DNA of 39,301 nucleotides, taken from the NCBI GenBank assembly GCA_039933635.1, contig JBDTNQ010000028.1:1-39301 (forward strand), read 5' to 3'. A program made the position numbers and the translations under genes. This document shows, one piece after another, positions 6,980 through 15,424 of this stretch. Below the pieces are notes generated by a model. The model had not been told where the DNA came from and ran no database searches. It was given only the letters and a program-made list of their open reading frames with translations. Positions within the stretch are counted from its first letter, which is position 1; each line of letters opens with the position of its first letter. Origin of the DNA: JBDTNQ01 sp039933635 (GTDB taxonomy: Bacteria; Acidobacteriota; Vicinamibacteria; Vicinamibacterales; SCN-69-37).

Positions 6980-9297
6980 GAGGACCTCCCGACGGCTCGC
7001 GCGTGCACGCGGTCCGCGCCGAACAACCGCGGCATCAACACGATGGTGGCCGGCAGGATGAAGATCTCGGCGAGGAACGCGACGAGCATCGTCAACGCCA
7101 GAAGCCCGCCAAACCACGCGGTCGGCTTGTAGTCCGACAACGCCAGCACGCCGAACGCGCAGCTGTTGATCAGCGCCGTGGTCAATGAGGCGCGTCCCTC
7201 GTGCATCATCGCCACCTCGATCGCATCGCCGGTCGAGAGACCGTGCGCCGTCTCGTGGCGGTACCGGCTGATGAAATGAATGGTGTCGTCGTCAACGACA
7301 CCAAGGGCCACGCTGGCAAGCATGATCGTGGCGACGTTGAGCGAGATGTCCATCCAGCCCATCACGCCGAAAATCGCCAGCACGGGAAAGAGATTGGGAA
7401 TCACGGAGAGCAGGCCGAAACGCCAGGAACGGAAGATCAGGAAGATCACGGCGAACACCGTGACGAATGCGGTAGCGAAGCTGCTGATTTGCGAAACGAC
7501 CAGGTAGTGGTCCAGCGTGCTGAACAGCCGCCCGGAGCCGGTGACCGTCGTGTGGATGGCCGTGCCCGCAAACGCCGTGGTCGCCAGACCCTCCGCCGTG
7601 TGAATCTGCTCGAAGACCAGATCCGAGCTCATCGACGCGAGCTTCACGGTGATCTGCGCCTTCGAGAAATCGCTGGCCGCCACGCGGGCCAGTTCCGTCC
7701 GCCCCTGATCGCCCAGGCCGAACACGAGCAACTCCTGCGCAATCACGTCGGCTTGGGCGGGCACGGCCGGCCCCTTCCCATCGCCGAGTTCGTGGTGGAC
7801 CCGTTTGACGTAGTCCGCGACGCCCGTCACCTTGCGGACGAACGGCAGCTGCCGCAACTCGCCCTCGAGCCTGTCCATCCTGGCGAGCGCGTCGGGCTGG
7901 TCGAGTGAACCGGCGTCGCCCTCGAGCAGCACCTGGAACGTGTAGATCCCGCCCAGGCGCGTGTCGATCACGTCCGCCGACTGGCTCAGCGGATGACTCT
8001 TGCTGAAGAAGTTGATGTGGTTCGTGTCGACGTGAAGGAACGCGAGCCCGGCTGCTGCCAGACCCGTCACGACCACCGCGCATGTGAGCACGGTCTTGGC
8101 TCGGCGAATCGATAACCGAGCCACGGCCTGCATCGGCGCCTTGAACCAGGTCTCCTGCGGCGTCGGCGCCGTCTCGGGACGAAGCCAGCCCAGCAGCGTG
8201 GGCACGAGCACCAACGAGATGGCGAAGTCGACCATGATGCCGACGGCCGATCCCAGCCCGAACTCCCGGACGGCCACGACGCTGCTCGTGGCGAGCGACG
8301 CCATGCCCAGCGCCGTCGTGCCGCTGGCGCCGAGCAGCGGCGCCGTCAGGTGCGACACCGTTGAGATGAACGCGTCTTTCGCCGAGCCCTCGCGTCGCGC
8401 CTCGTCGTAGTGCTGCACGATGTGCACGTCATCGGCGATGGCGAGCACGACAATCAGCGGCACGATCATGCTGCTGAGCACGTTGTACGTGAAGCCCATC
8501 AGGTCGTAGAGCCCGAGCGTCCAGATGATGCTCACCAGCACGGCGAACATCGTGAGCAGCGTGCGCCGCCACGACCGGAACATGAAGTAGATCGCCCCCA
8601 GGGTCAGGACCAGAATCGGCGGCGTGAACTTCACCTGATTCGCCAGCGTGATGCGGTTGTACGTCTCGCTGATCTCGAGGCTGCCGTTGGTCAGCGAGCG
8701 GAAGTCGGCGGGAACACGCGCCGCGACGATCTGGCGGATCTGGTCGAGGACCGGCGTTCGCACCTGGTCGATGGTGCGTTCATCGAAGAACACGATGACC
8801 GCGGCTACGGTGCCGTCCTCGGACACGAGGTCGCCCCGGAGGATGTCGTCGGCCAGCGCTCGCGCGCCGACCTCGGCGGGTGTTCTGGTCGCGAGATCGT
8901 CAGCGAGCAACCGCACGTCGAGCACGTCGTCGGTGCCGTCCGGGGACGGGCGCGCGTCGATGACGGTGGCGGTGGCGAGGCTGCTGACGCGGTCGACGGC
9001 CTGGACGCGCGCGATGTCGTCAGAAACCGCTTGCAGTGCGGCAAAACCATCGCGACTGAACAGGCGCTCGCGGCTGGGCGCCTGCAGCGCGATGATGAGA
9101 TTGCGAGTGCCGCCGAACTCGTCCTGGAAGTGCTGATATTCCCGGTAGACCGGATCGCGTGTCGAGAACCACGCGGTGAGGTCGTTGTCGATCTTCGTGA
9201 TGTTCGCGCGCGGCGCCAGGACGACCGCGCCGAGCACGATGAACGTGGTCAGGATCCGGCGCCGGCGATACAGCCAGGCCGCGATCGCGCTGCTCAC
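6976..9297 (-). CDS. RND superfamily exporter, MMPL/HAE3-like
   Basis: 773 residues with the internal duplication of RND proteins: TM1 near residues 15-30, a periplasmic domain to about 220, five TMs, a second TM-periplasmic-5TM unit, and the end at 773. The proton-relay acidic residues expected in TM4 and TM10 are present: AIADDVHIV (D289-D290) and VVDDDTIHF (D669-D671). The size is well below the roughly 1000 residues of AcrB-type pumps and fits the HAE3/MMPL branch, known for moving lipids, hopanoids and other hydrophobic compounds. It overlaps the LolA-like gene by 4 bases upstream and the barrel gene by 4 bases downstream (both GTGA), so the three are translationally coupled. The likely role is proton-driven transfer of a hydrophobic substrate from the inner membrane toward the periplasmic carrier. 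Confidence 0.9.
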   Translation of the reverse strand: MSSAIAAWLYRRRRILTTFIVLGAVVLAPRANITKIDNDLTAWFSTRDPVYREYQHFQDEFGGTRNLIIALQAPSRERLFSRDGFAALQAVSDDIARVQAVDRVSSLATATVIDARPSPDGTDDVLDVRLLADDLATRTPAEVGARALADDILRGDLVSEDGTVAAVIVFFDERTIDQVRTPVLDQIRQIVAARVPADFRSLTNGSLEISETYNRITLANQVKFTPPILVLTLGAIYFMFRSWRRTLLTMFAVLVSIIWTLGLYDLMGFTYNVLSSMIVPLIVVLAIADDVHIVQHYDEARREGSAKDAFISTVSHLTAPLLGASGTTALGMASLATSSVVAVREFGLGSAVGIMVDFAISLVLVPTLLGWLRPETAPTPQETWFKAPMQAVARLSIRRAKTVLTCAVVVTGLAAAGLAFLHVDTNHINFFSKSHPLSQSADVIDTRLGGIYTFQVLLEGDAGSLDQPDALARMDRLEGELRQLPFVRKVTGVADYVKRVHHELGDGKGPAVPAQADVIAQELLVFGLGDQGRTELARVAASDFSKAQITVKLASMSSDLVFEQIHTAEGLATTAFAGTAIHTTVTGSGRLFSTLDHYLVVSQISSFATAFVTVFAVIFLIFRSWRFGLLSVIPNLFPVLAIFGVMGWMDISLNVATIMLASVALGVVDDDTIHFISRYRHETAHGLSTGDAIEVAMMHEGRASLTTALINSCAFGVLALSDYKPTAWFGGLLALTMLVAFLAEIFILPATIVLMPRLFGADRVHARAVGRSS

Positions 9298-10163
9298 GGA
9301 CGGGCTCGCTCGAGTTCGCGCCGGCTGAAGTCATCGGTCTTCAGCCCAACGTCATAGGCCACCTGCTCGACAGTCAACTCGGTGCGGGTGCGCTGGATCT
9401 GGTCGGCCATGGCCATGTCCATCACCGTCCAATGGCCCTGCGCCTGTTCCACACGCCTGGCGTCGAACGTCTTCTGGATCTCGTCGCGCCGGTTGTGAAT
9501 CTCGGCGTGCACGACCACGAACGCATCCTTCCGGACGAGAGACACGACACGGGGAAACCGGGCGACGCGATCCTTCTGCCGCGATTCCAGGCGATACACT
9601 GGCACAGCCTGCCCCCCGGGCGTCGTCCACATCGACGAGTCGTCGAGGAGCGTATAGGTGTAGGCGTCGAGTTGACGGCCGCCGATGTCTTCGTAGGTGA
9701 AGTCACTGCCGACGAAGCTCTCCTGCGTCTCGGATGCGGCAATACGGCGCACGCGTCCAAGCGACGGCAGGTAGAGGAAACGTTCGTCATTCGCTCCGGG
9801 CCCTCCGGGGCCTTCCGGATGTTCCCAGACGAGAAACGCGGTGCCGCGGATGTCGGCGGGTTCGGTAAAGCGGATGAGGGATCGATCGCCGGGGACAGGC
9901 CGGCCCGGTCCGCCCTGCAGGGCCAGCAGCGTCAGGGCGCGCTCACGGCTCCGCCCCTGGCGGTCGAACAGTCGCATGCGCATGGTCATGCGCATGTCAC
10001 GGCCGGTGTCGCGCTCGTCTAGGCGGCGCGCGACCCAGGCGCCGCGGACCTCCGGTGTTCCGGAGGGGATTTGCTGTGGGGTTTGTGCGGCGAAGAATGG
10101 CTCGTTCCCGGTCCCGATATTCAGGAAGAGCGTAATTAGGAAGAAATATAAGGGGCGAGACAT
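9294..10163 (-). CDS. Outer membrane lipoprotein-sorting protein (LolA-like fold)
   Basis: About 289 residues from ATG 10163, beginning MSRPLYFFLITLFLNIG, a signal peptide. A TTG at 10178 with GGGGAG upstream is an alternative start. The mature part has the pattern of the family annotated as outer membrane lipoprotein-sorting protein: RMRLFDRQGRSRERALTL, DIRGTAFLVWEHP, RFLYLPSLGRVRRIAA, FVGSDFTYEDIGGR and a C-terminal RTELTVEQVAYDVGLKTDDFS. In this family a LolA/LolB-like half-barrel carries a hydrophobic ligand in the periplasm and is normally encoded beside an MMPL/RND pump, as here. It is the first gene of the operon; a CRP-type palindrome lies about 90 bases upstream. Confidence 0.88.
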   Translation of the reverse strand: MSRPLYFFLITLFLNIGTGNEPFFAAQTPQQIPSGTPEVRGAWVARRLDERDTGRDMRMTMRMRLFDRQGRSRERALTLLALQGGPGRPVPGDRSLIRFTEPADIRGTAFLVWEHPEGPGGPGANDERFLYLPSLGRVRRIAASETQESFVGSDFTYEDIGGRQLDAYTYTLLDDSSMWTTPGGQAVPVYRLESRQKDRVARFPRVVSLVRKDAFVVVHAEIHNRRDEIQKTFDARRVEQAQGHWTVMDMAMADQIQRTRTELTVEQVAYDVGLKTDDFSRRELERARP

Positions 10164-10396
10164 TACTTGCGCTGGCAAACGGCTCCCCGGGAAAGGGAAC
10201 CGTGAGGGTCGTAGCTAGTAGTGGGACCGGGAACGACCGAATTCATTATGTGAAAGGTTTCACAAGGAAGTCAAGCACTGCCGCCCCGAAGGGTACTGTT
10301 GGTGGCCAGGGGACCAACCGGGCTGCCGAAAATGACGGAAATTGGCTGAAAATTGGCGAAATGTCTGGCATGGAACTGGCAGAATCCGGAGGCGTC
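10164..10396. promoter_or_regulatory. Divergent control region between the RND operon and the AsmA-like gene
   Basis: About 233 bases hold both divergent promoters. The AsmA frame stays open back to 10202, but that extension reads as low-quality protein and contains the palindrome at 10249-10264, so I treat it as non-coding. Apart from that palindrome I see only weak -10-like hexamers (TACTAG on minus at 10220-10215, TACTGT on plus at 10294-10299). Confidence 0.5.
10249..10264. promoter_or_regulatory. Perfect CRP-type operator, TGTGA-N6-TCACA
   Basis: The 16 bases form a perfect palindrome with 7-base arms and a 2-base centre (TGTGAAA, GG, TTTCACA), exactly matching the CRP half-site consensus with N6 spacing. 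It is centred at 10256.5, about 93 bases upstream of the LolA-like ATG and 104-140 upstream of the possible AsmA starts, so it could act on either promoter. Binding by a CRP/FNR-family regulator is inference; no such regulator gene is in the window. Confidence 0.6.
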
Positions 10397-11926
10397 GTGC
10401 GCAATAGATGGGTCAAATGGCTCCTCATCCCTGGTGGAATCGGGGGCCTCTGCCTGCTCGCCGTCACGCTCTGGTTCTTGCGCCCGGCTCACGTGAGGGC
10501 CATCGCCGAGAAGGGGCTGGCGGAGCACCTGAACCTCGACGCACAGATCGAAGAGCTGCACGTCACCCTCCTGCCACGTCCCAACGTCAGCGGCGGCGGC
10601 CTCACGCTTCGGGTGCCGAACCATCCCGAGCTGCCCCCGTTCATCCGCGTCGACCGATTCACGATGGATGTCGGTCTGTTCTCGATGCTCCGCAGGCACG
10701 TGGAGACCGTCCACGCCGACGGCCTGCATATCGCCGTGCCGCCCGGCGACATCAAGAACGAGCTCAACCGTGGCGGGGGCGGTGGCGGGATGAGGGACAT
10801 CATCATCGACCACTTCATCACGCACAACGCCGAGCTGCTGTTCGTCCCCAAGAAGGCCGACCACCCGCCGCTGACGTTTGCGATTAACGACCTCGAAATC
10901 GACAGCGTCGGATTCAACACGGCCATGCCGTTTCACGCCAAGCTCATCAACCCCAAACCGCGCGGGCTGGTCAACGCGCGCGGGTCGATCGGACCGTGGA
11001 ATCCCGAAGACATCACGGACCTGCCGGTCTCAGGTGCGTTCACCTTCGAGGAGGCAGACCTCTCCACGATCAACGGTATCGGCGGCTGGGTCAACGCCAA
11101 GGGCGACTTCAAGGGGGTCCTGACGGAGATCGCGGCCAACGGCAGCGCGACGGTGCGGGATTTCAGTCTGGATCTCGGCGGACATCCCGCGTCGCTCACG
11201 AGCACCTTCGAAACCGTGGTCGATGGCACCGATGGCACGACGGTGCTCAAACGTGTGGATGCCGTGCTCGGCCAGACGCACATGCTCGTGAGCGGCGAAA
11301 TCGCCAATCAGCCCGGACCGGGCCGGCACGATGTCGAGCTCAATCTCGAAATCAGCAGCGGGCGCATCGAGGACTTGCTGTCGCTGGTCCTCGACACGCC
11401 CAAACCCGTCATGGTCGGCGACGTGTCGCTCAAGACCACCCTCCGACTGCCGCCAGGCAAGACGCGGGTGCGCAACCGCATTTCCGTGGCAGGCCAATTC
11501 GGCCTGCAGGGCGCGCGTTTTTCCGACGCGACCGTTCAGCAGAAGATGCACGACCTCAGCCGTCGCAGTCAGGGGAAAGATGAGGGCGACGCGATGCAAC
11601 GCGTACTCTCGGATCTGCGAGGCAAACTGGATCTGAGCCAGGGGATCGCTCGGCTGGAGAATCTCACGTTCGAGGTGCCCGGCGCCCAGATCGCGCTCGA
11701 CGGGTCCTATGCGCTTGAGTCTCAGGCCCTCGACTTCCGGGGCACATTGCGGATGGAGGCCACGGTCTCCCAGGCCGTCGGCGGCTTCAAGTCGATCTTC
11801 ATCAAGCCGTTCGACTCGCTCTTCCGCCGGGATGGTGCCGGTGCCATCATCCCGATCAAGATCTCCGGGACGCGGCAGGAGCCGAAATTCGGCATGGAAA
11901 TGGGCAGAGTCTTCAAGCGCAAGTGA
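10397..11926 (+). CDS. AsmA-like inner-membrane-anchored protein
   Basis: About 509 residues from GTG 10397 (VRNRWVKWLLIPGG), chosen because GGAGG lies just before it (4-base gap) and because it puts the basic residues right before the single N-terminal TM (about residues 7-29). ATG 10361 in the same frame is possible. The rest is a long beta-rich repeat protein: LHVTLLPRPNVSGGGLTLR, VDRFTMDVGLFSMLR, HVETVHADGLHIAV, then an AsmA_2-type C-terminal part with RVRNRISVAGQFGLQGA and GAQIALDGSYAL, ending before KISGTRQEPKFG. AsmA proteins are bridge-like lipid-transfer or membrane-homeostasis proteins spanning the periplasm. Being divergent from an RND lipid-type exporter across a shared control region suggests a common envelope function. 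Confidence 0.87.
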   Translation: MRNRWVKWLLIPGGIGGLCLLAVTLWFLRPAHVRAIAEKGLAEHLNLDAQIEELHVTLLPRPNVSGGGLTLRVPNHPELPPFIRVDRFTMDVGLFSMLRRHVETVHADGLHIAVPPGDIKNELNRGGGGGGMRDIIIDHFITHNAELLFVPKKADHPPLTFAINDLEIDSVGFNTAMPFHAKLINPKPRGLVNARGSIGPWNPEDITDLPVSGAFTFEEADLSTINGIGGWVNAKGDFKGVLTEIAANGSATVRDFSLDLGGHPASLTSTFETVVDGTDGTTVLKRVDAVLGQTHMLVSGEIANQPGPGRHDVELNLEISSGRIEDLLSLVLDTPKPVMVGDVSLKTTLRLPPGKTRVRNRISVAGQFGLQGARFSDATVQQKMHDLSRRSQGKDEGDAMQRVLSDLRGKLDLSQGIARLENLTFEVPGAQIALDGSYALESQALDFRGTLRMEATVSQAVGGFKSIFIKPFDSLFRRDGAGAIIPIKISGTRQEPKFGMEMGRVFKRK

Positions 11927-11933
11927 CGCGCGA

Positions 11934-13526
11934 TCAGGACCGCTCCGCCCGCTTCTTCTCCAGCCGGCGCTCTTCCTGCAGGCGCTCCAGTTCCACGACC
12001 GAGTGATCGGCAAACTGCATGGCGCCGGCAATAGCGCGGTGCCCGGCGACATCCGCAATCAGCGTGTGCATCTGCTGGCAGACCCGGCGGTAGGCAGGAT
12101 GGCCGGCGGGCGCGGTGCGCAGCTCGATCACGTGTATCGCCTCGCGGGCGTTCATGTCCATCACGAAGCGGATCCGGTACGCCATGGAGACGGCGTACTG
12201 TGCGACGTGCGGCAACCCCGCATCGTCGAGCGCCTCGAAGAGCTCCGCGGACTGCTCCATCACCATCCGCCAGTCCGTTTCACCTCCCGCCTCGACCACA
12301 GCCTCCGGCCGCGAGAACCCGTGACGGGCGGTCAGCGCCTGCCACTCGATGGTCATCAGTCGATGACGCTGCAGATCCCGGAAGGCCCCATAGTCGGTGA
12401 GGATGTCGAAGCGATAGTTCGTGCGCTCGAACGCCCGGCCAGGCTTGTGCCGGCGGTTGCCGCGGTCACCCACCGACGCTCGGAGAATCGCCAGGCGCTC
12501 CTCGACCGACATACGGCGGGCCATCGCGAGCAGGTCCGCGTCGGGCAGCGACGACCCCGCATAGAGCGCGGCCGCGACAACTTTGGCTTCGCCATCCGGA
12601 TCGAAATCCGTGAGCGTGACTTCGTCTGGCGACGACGGCGCGACGGCGCCGTCGATCCGGTGCGCGATGGCCGCTGTCTGTTCTCGAATATCGGCAAGGT
12701 ACCGGCTCCACCGGCCGCCGCGTTCAGGCTGGTCCACACGTGTGAGGAACGCGGGAATCACGCGTCGCAATTCGACCAGCATCAGTTCGGCCGTGGCGCG
12801 CACTTCGGCCAGGGGATGCGCCAGCATGCGCAACAACAGCGCCTCGTACGATTGACCGGTGCCGTACATGCCGACGTTGGACTGCGTCGACGCGGGCAAC
12901 AGGCCGCGCAGCGTGTCGAGCGCCTTGGCGCGGATGGCCGATCGGTACACCGCATCGGAATCGCCCGACGCCTTGGGATGCCGCCGTTCGAACCAGGCAC
13001 GCATCGGATCGATCCAGCGCGCATACACCTCGAACGTCCGGTTCAGCGTCTCGACGTACTTGGCGCGCAGCGGATGGCCGTCCAGTTCCGCCGGCACCAG
13101 AAAACGCCAGCTCTCGCCGCGGCGCTCGGTGTACGGAATGTAGCGCGTGGACTGTTCCAGGTAGGCCATCAGCCGGCCGCGCTCGAGCACCTTCGTGAGG
13201 ATGTTCGAGGCATCTTCGACCGCCAGATGTACCCCACCCAACTGTGCCACCGAGTCGTCGCCATACTCGTTGAACACGCGCTGGTACAGCTTGTCCGCGC
13301 GCTCCAACCCGACTGCCGCCTCGACCGGCGCCGTCTGCACCTCCGTGTAGAACTCGTCGAGGAACAGGCGCCGCAGTGACTTGGGCGATCGCGAATATCG
13401 CGCGAACAGCGCACCCTTCACGGTTTCCGGGAGGTTGATCAACGCGAACACGGGGCGATCGAGGTTGGTGAAATACGGCGCGATCGCCTGATTCTCGGTA
13501 TCGGACAACAGTGACGACGTCGCCAT
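11934..13526 (-). CDS. Tandem-domain FAD-dependent thymidylate synthase-like protein (ThyX family)
   Basis: 530 residues, about twice the usual 220-260 of ThyX, and readable as two ThyX domains (about 20-270 and 300-515). ThyX makes dTMP from dUMP with FAD and methylene-tetrahydrofolate; its signature is RHRxxSxNExSxRY. The N half has R116-G-R118 with E124-Q-S126-T-R128-Y129, so the second half of the motif is kept while H became G, S became A and N became L. The C half has an intact R387-H-R389 but not the following SxNExSxRY. Each half also keeps the late element (LLPASTQ-N near 210; ELRTAPAGHPAYRR near 468-481). The start is immediately after the def stop (TAG then ATG). It ends 7 bases from the convergent AsmA-like gene. 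Whether one composite active site forms is open. Confidence 0.85.
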   Translation of the reverse strand: MATSSLLSDTENQAIAPYFTNLDRPVFALINLPETVKGALFARYSRSPKSLRRLFLDEFYTEVQTAPVEAAVGLERADKLYQRVFNEYGDDSVAQLGGVHLAVEDASNILTKVLERGRLMAYLEQSTRYIPYTERRGESWRFLVPAELDGHPLRAKYVETLNRTFEVYARWIDPMRAWFERRHPKASGDSDAVYRSAIRAKALDTLRGLLPASTQSNVGMYGTGQSYEALLLRMLAHPLAEVRATAELMLVELRRVIPAFLTRVDQPERGGRWSRYLADIREQTAAIAHRIDGAVAPSSPDEVTLTDFDPDGEAKVVAAALYAGSSLPDADLLAMARRMSVEERLAILRASVGDRGNRRHKPGRAFERTNYRFDILTDYGAFRDLQRHRLMTIEWQALTARHGFSRPEAVVEAGGETDWRMVMEQSAELFEALDDAGLPHVAQYAVSMAYRIRFVMDMNAREAIHVIELRTAPAGHPAYRRVCQQMHTLIADVAGHRAIAGAMQFADHSVVELERLQEERRLEKKRAERS

Positions 13527-14081
13527 CTATTCCTCGTCGTCCTTCGCCCAGTAGCGGCGGAATTCGTCCATGAAGGCCAGCGTCTCGAACGACGCCATGC
13601 GGTCGAAGAACAGCACGCCGTCGAGGTGATCGTTTTCGTGCTGGATCACGCGACCGGGCAGACCGGTCGCGACGAGCTCGTACTTCCGGCCATGACGATC
13701 CAGCGCCCGGAGCCGCACAGTCTCCGGCCGCGACACCTTACCGCGAATGTCGGGGATGCTGAGACAGCCTTCCCACCCGTCGACCCGTGGCGTCTCGTCG
13801 ACGGGCACGATCTCCGGATTGATGACGGTGATGAACGGCATTTCGGCATCCTCGGTCATCGGCGTCACGACGTCGCCCTTGCGCACACCGGCCACGAACA
13901 GCCGGAGGCCTTCGTGAATCTGCGGCGCGGCCAGGCCGATGCCGGCGTATTCCTGCATCGTCTCGAACATGTCATCAATGAGCCCCTGGATGCGCGCGGA
14001 CTTGATCTCGCTCTGGGGAATCGGTTTCGCAGCGGCGCGCAAGACGGGGTGCCCGAGACGCGCCACCTTCAGAATGGCCAT
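13527..14081 (-). CDS. def: Peptide deformylase
   Basis: 184 residues, normal length. Removes the N-formyl group from the initiator methionine of nascent proteins; metal-dependent, cytoplasmic. All three motifs are present: GIGLAAPQ (47-54), EGCLS (104-108, metal ligand C106) and HENDH (148-152, two metal histidines and catalytic E149). The start ATG at 14081 has no Shine-Dalgarno, but a perfect TATAAT ends 6 bases upstream. It directly abuts the thyX-like gene, so the two form a transcription unit. Confidence 0.97.
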   Translation of the reverse strand: MAILKVARLGHPVLRAAAKPIPQSEIKSARIQGLIDDMFETMQEYAGIGLAAPQIHEGLRLFVAGVRKGDVVTPMTEDAEMPFITVINPEIVPVDETPRVDGWEGCLSIPDIRGKVSRPETVRLRALDRHGRKYELVATGLPGRVIQHENDHLDGVLFFDRMASFETLAFMDEFRRYWAKDDEE

Positions 14082-14093
14082 GCCGAGATTATA
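14082..14093 (-). promoter_or_regulatory. Consensus -10 (TATAAT) 6 bases before the def start
   Basis: Minus-strand TATAAT occupies 14093-14088 and is followed by CTCGGC and the ATG. Transcription would start at or within a base or two of the A of the start codon, giving a leaderless mRNA. No good -35 hexamer is seen 16-18 bases upstream. Confidence 0.55.
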
Positions 14094-14119
14094 TCGACGC
14101 CGTTCGGGCCGGCACGGAA

Positions 14120-15337
14120 CTACGACTCGCGCTCCGCGGGAACGGCAGTCTCGGCCCGGTCACGCCTCGACAGGTGTTGGGGGAAGCGGAAGTCCACGAC
14201 CTCGAGCCCCTCGATGGCCGAGGCGACGAGCGCCGGGATGTCGAGGGCCTCTTCTGCACGCTCGACCGCAGCCAGCGACGCGCGCGTGGCCGGGAACCGT
14301 GGCGTGAAGAGCGTGCAGCAGTCTTCGTCCGGCACAATGGAGATGGAGTACGTGCCGATCCTTTGCGCGTCGGCGGTGATCTCCTCCTTGTCCATGCCGA
14401 CGAGCGGCCGCAGGACCGGGAGCGTCGCCACGCGACCGACGACCGCGAGGTTGTCGATCGTCTGCGAGGCAACCTGCCCAACCGCATCGCCCGTAACGAG
14501 TGCGTGCGCGCCGTAGTCGTGCGCCAGCGCCTCGGCAATGCGCAACATCATGCGGCGATAGATCACGACCCGCAGCGGCGGCGGCACCGAAATCACGATC
14601 TTCTGCTGGATCCCGCCGAACGGCACGAGAAAGAGCCTCGATCGCAGCTGGAAGCGCGTGAGTGTGTCGACAAGCTCGCGCGCCTTATCTTGCGAGGTGC
14701 GCGACAGAATCGGGTACGAGTGGAAGTGCACGAAGTGCGTCCGACATCCACGTCGGATCAGCCGCCAGGCCGCGACGGGTGAGTCGATGCCGCCAGACAA
14801 CAGCGTCAGCACCTTGCCACCCGTGCCGATCGGCAGGCCTCCCGTGCCCGCTTCACGCTCGAAGAAGTAGAACGCATCGTCAGTCAGCACCTCGATGCGG
14901 ATGATGAGCGCGGGCTTCGACAGATCCACCGGCCAGCCCGTGACGGCCTGCACGTGCGTCCCGACGTGCCGTTCGATGTCCGGGGAAGGGATTGGAAATC
15001 GCTTGTCTGCGCGGCGCGCCAGCACACGAAACGATGCGGCCTGGCGTCCCTTGACGCCTTGGACAATGGCGGTCGTGATGGCGTCGAGATCCGGCGGCAC
15101 ATGATGCGCCAGCGCAAAATTGCCGATCCCCGGCAGCCTCGCGAGACGGGCGGAGATCTCCGGCCAGTCCGACGGGTCCTCGAACGAAATGATGATGCGC
15201 CCAATCAGTGCGCGCACCCGCGTCACGCGCAGATCGCGCAGCGCCGTCCGAATCACGCGCACCAGCGTGTGCAGGAACCAGGGACGGTTCCGGCCCTTCA
15301 GCGCGAGTTCGCCATAGTGGACGACGACGGAAGACAC
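14120..15337 (-). CDS. thiI: tRNA 4-thiouridine synthase ThiI (no rhodanese domain)
   Basis: 405 residues. ThiI adenylates U8 of tRNA and inserts sulfur to make 4-thiouridine; in some bacteria it also supplies sulfur for thiazole synthesis. Order seen: N-terminal ferredoxin-like region, THUMP domain (about 60-165), then the PP-loop ATP pyrophosphatase SGGIDS (181-186). DEDCCTLFTPRFPATR near residue 330 matches the conserved cysteine region of the family. The C-terminal rhodanese domain of E. coli ThiI (482 residues) is absent, as in many bacteria where a dedicated cysteine desulfurase donates sulfur. The start is GTG 15337 with CATAAT 6 bases before it. It lies 38 bases upstream of def in the same direction. 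Confidence 0.95.
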   Translation of the reverse strand: MSSVVVHYGELALKGRNRPWFLHTLVRVIRTALRDLRVTRVRALIGRIIISFEDPSDWPEISARLARLPGIGNFALAHHVPPDLDAITTAIVQGVKGRQAASFRVLARRADKRFPIPSPDIERHVGTHVQAVTGWPVDLSKPALIIRIEVLTDDAFYFFEREAGTGGLPIGTGGKVLTLLSGGIDSPVAAWRLIRRGCRTHFVHFHSYPILSRTSQDKARELVDTLTRFQLRSRLFLVPFGGIQQKIVISVPPPLRVVIYRRMMLRIAEALAHDYGAHALVTGDAVGQVASQTIDNLAVVGRVATLPVLRPLVGMDKEEITADAQRIGTYSISIVPDEDCCTLFTPRFPATRASLAAVERAEEALDIPALVASAIEGLEVVDFRFPQHLSRRDRAETAVPAERES

Positions 15338-15349
15338 GGGGACATTATG
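15338..15349 (-). promoter_or_regulatory. -10-like CATAAT 6 bases before the thiI start
   Basis: Minus-strand CATAAT (15349-15344) then GTCCCC then GTG. Same spacing as def, mutY and others in the window, consistent with a leaderless thiI transcript; no -35 is evident. Confidence 0.4.
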
Positions 15350-15424
15350 GCAGGCCAGGGGTGCGCGGAGCGGCCGAGGCGCCGCGGTGCCGGACTGCGT
15401 TGTCGCGTCTTGGACTCCGGGCGG

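Noticed and set aside
10202..10396. N-terminal extension of the AsmA-like protein from GTG 10202
   Set aside because: It would put about 65 extra polar residues before the signal anchor and place the CRP palindrome in coding sequence; GTG 10397 has GGAGG and gives a normal N-terminus.
10164..10396. Riboswitch in the AsmA upstream region
   Set aside because: Only the 16-base CRP-type palindrome is structured; no multi-helix conserved core is recognisable.
11709..13379. 556-codon plus-strand open frame opposite the ThyX-like gene
   Set aside because: No recognisable domain, Arg/His-rich composition, fully antisense to a protein with family motifs.
14120..15337. ThiI truncated by mutation
   Set aside because: Absence of the rhodanese domain is common in bacterial ThiI and the 405-residue length is normal for that form.
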